Part shown: positions 4,401 through 6,380 of the stretch, piece by piece
Position numbering within the stretch: the first letter of the stretch is position 1
Layout: every line of letters starts with the position of its first letter
Assembly: GCA_002420085.1 (NCBI GenBank)
Contig: DIHI01000005.1
Coordinates: 53,506 to 59,885, forward strand
Length of the DNA: 6,380 bases
Origin: Lysobacterales bacterium UBA5700
GTDB lineage: Bacteria > Pseudomonadota > Gammaproteobacteria > Xanthomonadales > Xanthomonadaceae
Reading direction: 5' to 3'
Translations under genes and position numbers: made by a program
The notes under the pieces: generated by a model
Told to the model about the DNA's origin: nothing
Databases searched by the model: none
Seen by the model: only the letters and a program-made list of their open reading frames with translations

Positions 4401-6380
4401 TCAGCATGCTCGCGCCGATGCCAACTGCGCGAGCCGTCGCACCCCGACCTGGACGGTTGGGTAGTCCATCGTGCGCAGCGTCCGCATGTCGGCAAACATC
4501 GCCTGGGTGAATTCCAGGGCGGTATCGCCGGCCTGCAACCAGCGCGCCACCGGATCACCATCGCCGCCGCACTGCGCCAGCACATGACCGACCAGGGCGG
4601 TCTGCTGGGCCTGAAGCTCATCGCGCAGGGTGCCGCGTGCGAGCGCATGCCAGCGACCTTCGACCGGAAGCTGCTCGATCGCAGCCGCCAGCCAATCGAC
4701 GTGCAGGGCCGCACCAAGCCGGAAATAGACTCCGGCGACCTCCTCGACGCCGCGCTCGGTGCGTGCCGCGATCGCGACGATGTCGAGACCGGCGGCGAGC
4801 CGGGGCAAGGCCGCCAGTTGCTCCGCCAAGCCCTGCGGGAAACCACGCTCACGCCAGGATTGGGCATCGGCGGCGAGCCCATCGTGCTCGGATTCAGTGA
4901 CCACCTGGGCGAGTGCCAGGCGCAATGCATCCAGTCCGGGCTTGAAACGCTCGACCATGCCGGCGATGTCCAGCGATCTGCCCGGCAGGTTGAGCAGCCA
5001 ACGGGTCATCGCCCGCAACAGCGACCAGATGGCGCCGAGCGCGTCGATCTGGTCCGACTCGGACACCTGAAGATCGAGGGCATCGATGCCGGTCCACAGG
5101 GCGCGCGCATCGAGCACCTCGCGGGCGATGGTGAACGCCTTGACGATCTGCTCCGGCGTCTCACCGGTGTCCTCCTGCATGCGCATCACGAAGGTTGCGC
5201 CCATCCGATTGATGGTCGAATTGGTCACCGCCGTGGCGATGATCTCGCGCCGCAGGCGATGGCGCTCCATCAGATCGCCGTGCTGTTCCTGCAAGGGTTT
5301 CGGGAAATAGCGCAGCAATTCCTTGCACAGGTAGGGATCCTCGGGCACGTCGGAATCGAGCATCTGCTGGAACACCACGATCTTGGCGTAGGACAGCAGG
5401 ATCGAAAGCTCCGGCCGAGTCAGCCCCTGACCGCGCAGCTTGCGTTCGGCGAACTCCGCGTCGCTGGGCAGAAATTCCAGCTTGCGATCGAGCAGGCCCT
5501 GGCTCTCCAGGGTGTTCACCAGATGCTGCTTGGCACCGAGCCGAGCGACGCTCATCCGCTCCATCAGGCTGATCGCCTGGTTCTGCCGATAGTTGTCGAA
5601 CAGCACCAGTTCGGCCACTTCGTCGGTCATCTCGGCGAGCAGGGCGTTGCGCGCCGGTCGGTCGAGCCGGCCGGCCTCGATCGCTGCATCGAGCAGGATC
5701 TTGATGTTCACTTCGTGATCGGAGGTATCGACGCCGGCCGAGTTGTCGATGAAATCGGTGTTGAGCAGAACTCCGGCCGTCTGCGCCGCCTCGATCCGGC
5801 CGCGTTGGGTCAGGCCGAGATTGCCGCCCTCCCCGACCACGCGGCAACGCAGTTCGGCGCCATCGACCCGGATGCCGTTGTTGGCCCGATCACCGACCTC
5901 GTCGTGACTCTCGGCGGCCGCCTTGACATAGGTGCCGATGCCGCCGTTCCAGAGCAGATCGACCGGCGCCCTGAGGATCGCCGACAACAGGGCATTGACG
6001 CTCAGTTCGCGGATCTCCGGGTCGAGGCCGAGCACCTGCCCAACCTGTGCCGAGATCGCGATCGACTTGGCCGTGCGCGGCCAGATGCCGCCACCATCCG
6101 AGATCAGACTGCGGTCGTAGTCGTCCCAACTCGAACGCGGCAGTCGGAACAGACGTTCACGCTCGACGAAGCTGCGCTCGGCATCCGGCTGCGGATCGAT
6201 GAAGATGTGCCGATGATCGAATGCCGCCACCAGTCGGATGTGGCGGGACAGCAGCATGCCATTGCCGAACACGTCACCGGACATGTCGCCGATGCCGACC
6301 ACGGTGAAATCCTGGCTCTGGCAATCGATGCCGAGCGCACGGAAATGACGCTTGACCGACTCCCAGCCGCCGCGCGCGGT
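4401..6380 (-). CDS. gdhB: NAD-specific glutamate dehydrogenase, large 180-kDa type, C-terminal part
   Basis: The last 659 codons of a gene whose 5' end lies beyond the right edge; the frame is open through base 6380 (TARGGWESVK...). Family members are about 1,600 residues, so roughly 40 percent is present. The enzyme oxidatively deaminates glutamate to 2-oxoglutarate and ammonia with NAD, mainly in catabolism, in the cytoplasm. Catalytic-domain blocks visible, numbered from the edge: VVGIGDMSGDVFGNGM (27-42, dinucleotide-binding loop), AFDHRHIFIDP (53-63), LPRSSWDDYD (80-89), DLLWNGGIGTYVK (141-153), VVGEGGNLGLTQ (181-192) and NTDFIDNSAGVDTSDHEVN (207-225). The rest is the long helical C-terminal region typical of this class. 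A GTG at 6302 is an internal Val codon, not the start. The protein ends RLAQLASARAC with TGA at 4401-4403. No frameshift or lost block is apparent. It is followed on the same strand by nadK. The symbol gdhB follows Pseudomonas usage. Confidence 0.95.
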   Translation of the reverse strand, partial: TARGGWESVKRHFRALGIDCQSQDFTVVGIGDMSGDVFGNGMLLSRHIRLVAAFDHRHIFIDPQPDAERSFVERERLFRLPRSSWDDYDRSLISDGGGIWPRTAKSIAISAQVGQVLGLDPEIRELSVNALLSAILRAPVDLLWNGGIGTYVKAAAESHDEVGDRANNGIRVDGAELRCRVVGEGGNLGLTQRGRIEAAQTAGVLLNTDFIDNSAGVDTSDHEVNIKILLDAAIEAGRLDRPARNALLAEMTDEVAELVLFDNYRQNQAISLMERMSVARLGAKQHLVNTLESQGLLDRKLEFLPSDAEFAERKLRGQGLTRPELSILLSYAKIVVFQQMLDSDVPEDPYLCKELLRYFPKPLQEQHGDLMERHRLRREIIATAVTNSTINRMGATFVMRMQEDTGETPEQIVKAFTIAREVLDARALWTGIDALDLQVSESDQIDALGAIWSLLRAMTRWLLNLPGRSLDIAGMVERFKPGLDALRLALAQVVTESEHDGLAADAQSWRERGFPQGLAEQLAALPRLAAGLDIVAIAARTERGVEEVAGVYFRLGAALHVDWLAAAIEQLPVEGRWHALARGTLRDELQAQQTALVGHVLAQCGGDGDPVARWLQAGDTALEFTQAMFADMRTLRTMDYPTVQVGVRRLAQLASARAC

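Noticed and set aside
3746..4510. 254-codon plus-strand open frame opposite nadK
   Set aside because: It is antisense to the conserved NAD kinase motifs and crosses into the dehydrogenase; no family resemblance.

Overview
The window is GC-rich and densely coded, with long shadow frames opposite its genes, and shows no mobile elements, CRISPR arrays, tRNAs or rRNAs. The protein set points to a gammaproteobacterium, most likely Xanthomonadales or a near relative. The short NAD kinase closely resembles the Xanthomonadales form as I remember it. The small polyhydroxyalkanoic-acid-system protein family is, as I recall, largely confined to Pseudomonadales, Xanthomonadales and Vibrionales. The 180-kDa-type NAD-glutamate dehydrogenase is also common in these groups. 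The assignment rests on remembered family features, not on a search.

Layout from left to right. Bases 1-166 hold no supported gene. On the minus strand, 167-1006 encodes a tail-anchored protein with two degenerate FHA-like domains. A 141-bp divergent spacer separates it from a small plus-strand gene (1148-1453) for a PHA-system protein. That gene converges on, and overlaps by 55 bp, a minus-strand conserved hypothetical gene (1399-2157) whose protein carries an FFLEDLYG motif. A spacer of about 320 bp (2158-2483) contains several inverted repeats but no convincing gene. The right half is a minus-strand series read from the right edge leftward: the C-terminal part of NAD-specific glutamate dehydrogenase (4401-6380, open at the window edge), a 157-bp spacer, NAD kinase (3464-4243), and a cytosolic 5'-nucleotidase of the vertebrate cN-I type (2484-3467). 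The last two overlap by the tetranucleotide ATGA and are very probably translationally coupled.

Functionally, the right half brings together NAD-linked glutamate oxidation, NADP synthesis and nucleoside monophosphate hydrolysis, a plausible redox and nucleotide-pool cluster. The left half pairs a PHA-associated small protein with an uncharacterised helical protein and an FHA-like membrane protein, with no PHA synthase or phasin visible here. Nothing in the window amounts to a clear new multi-gene system. The most noteworthy items are the degenerate tail-anchored FHA protein, the 55-bp convergent overlap, the eukaryote-like nucleotidase coupled to nadK, and the clustered GCAATCG inverted repeats over the nucleotidase stop codon.
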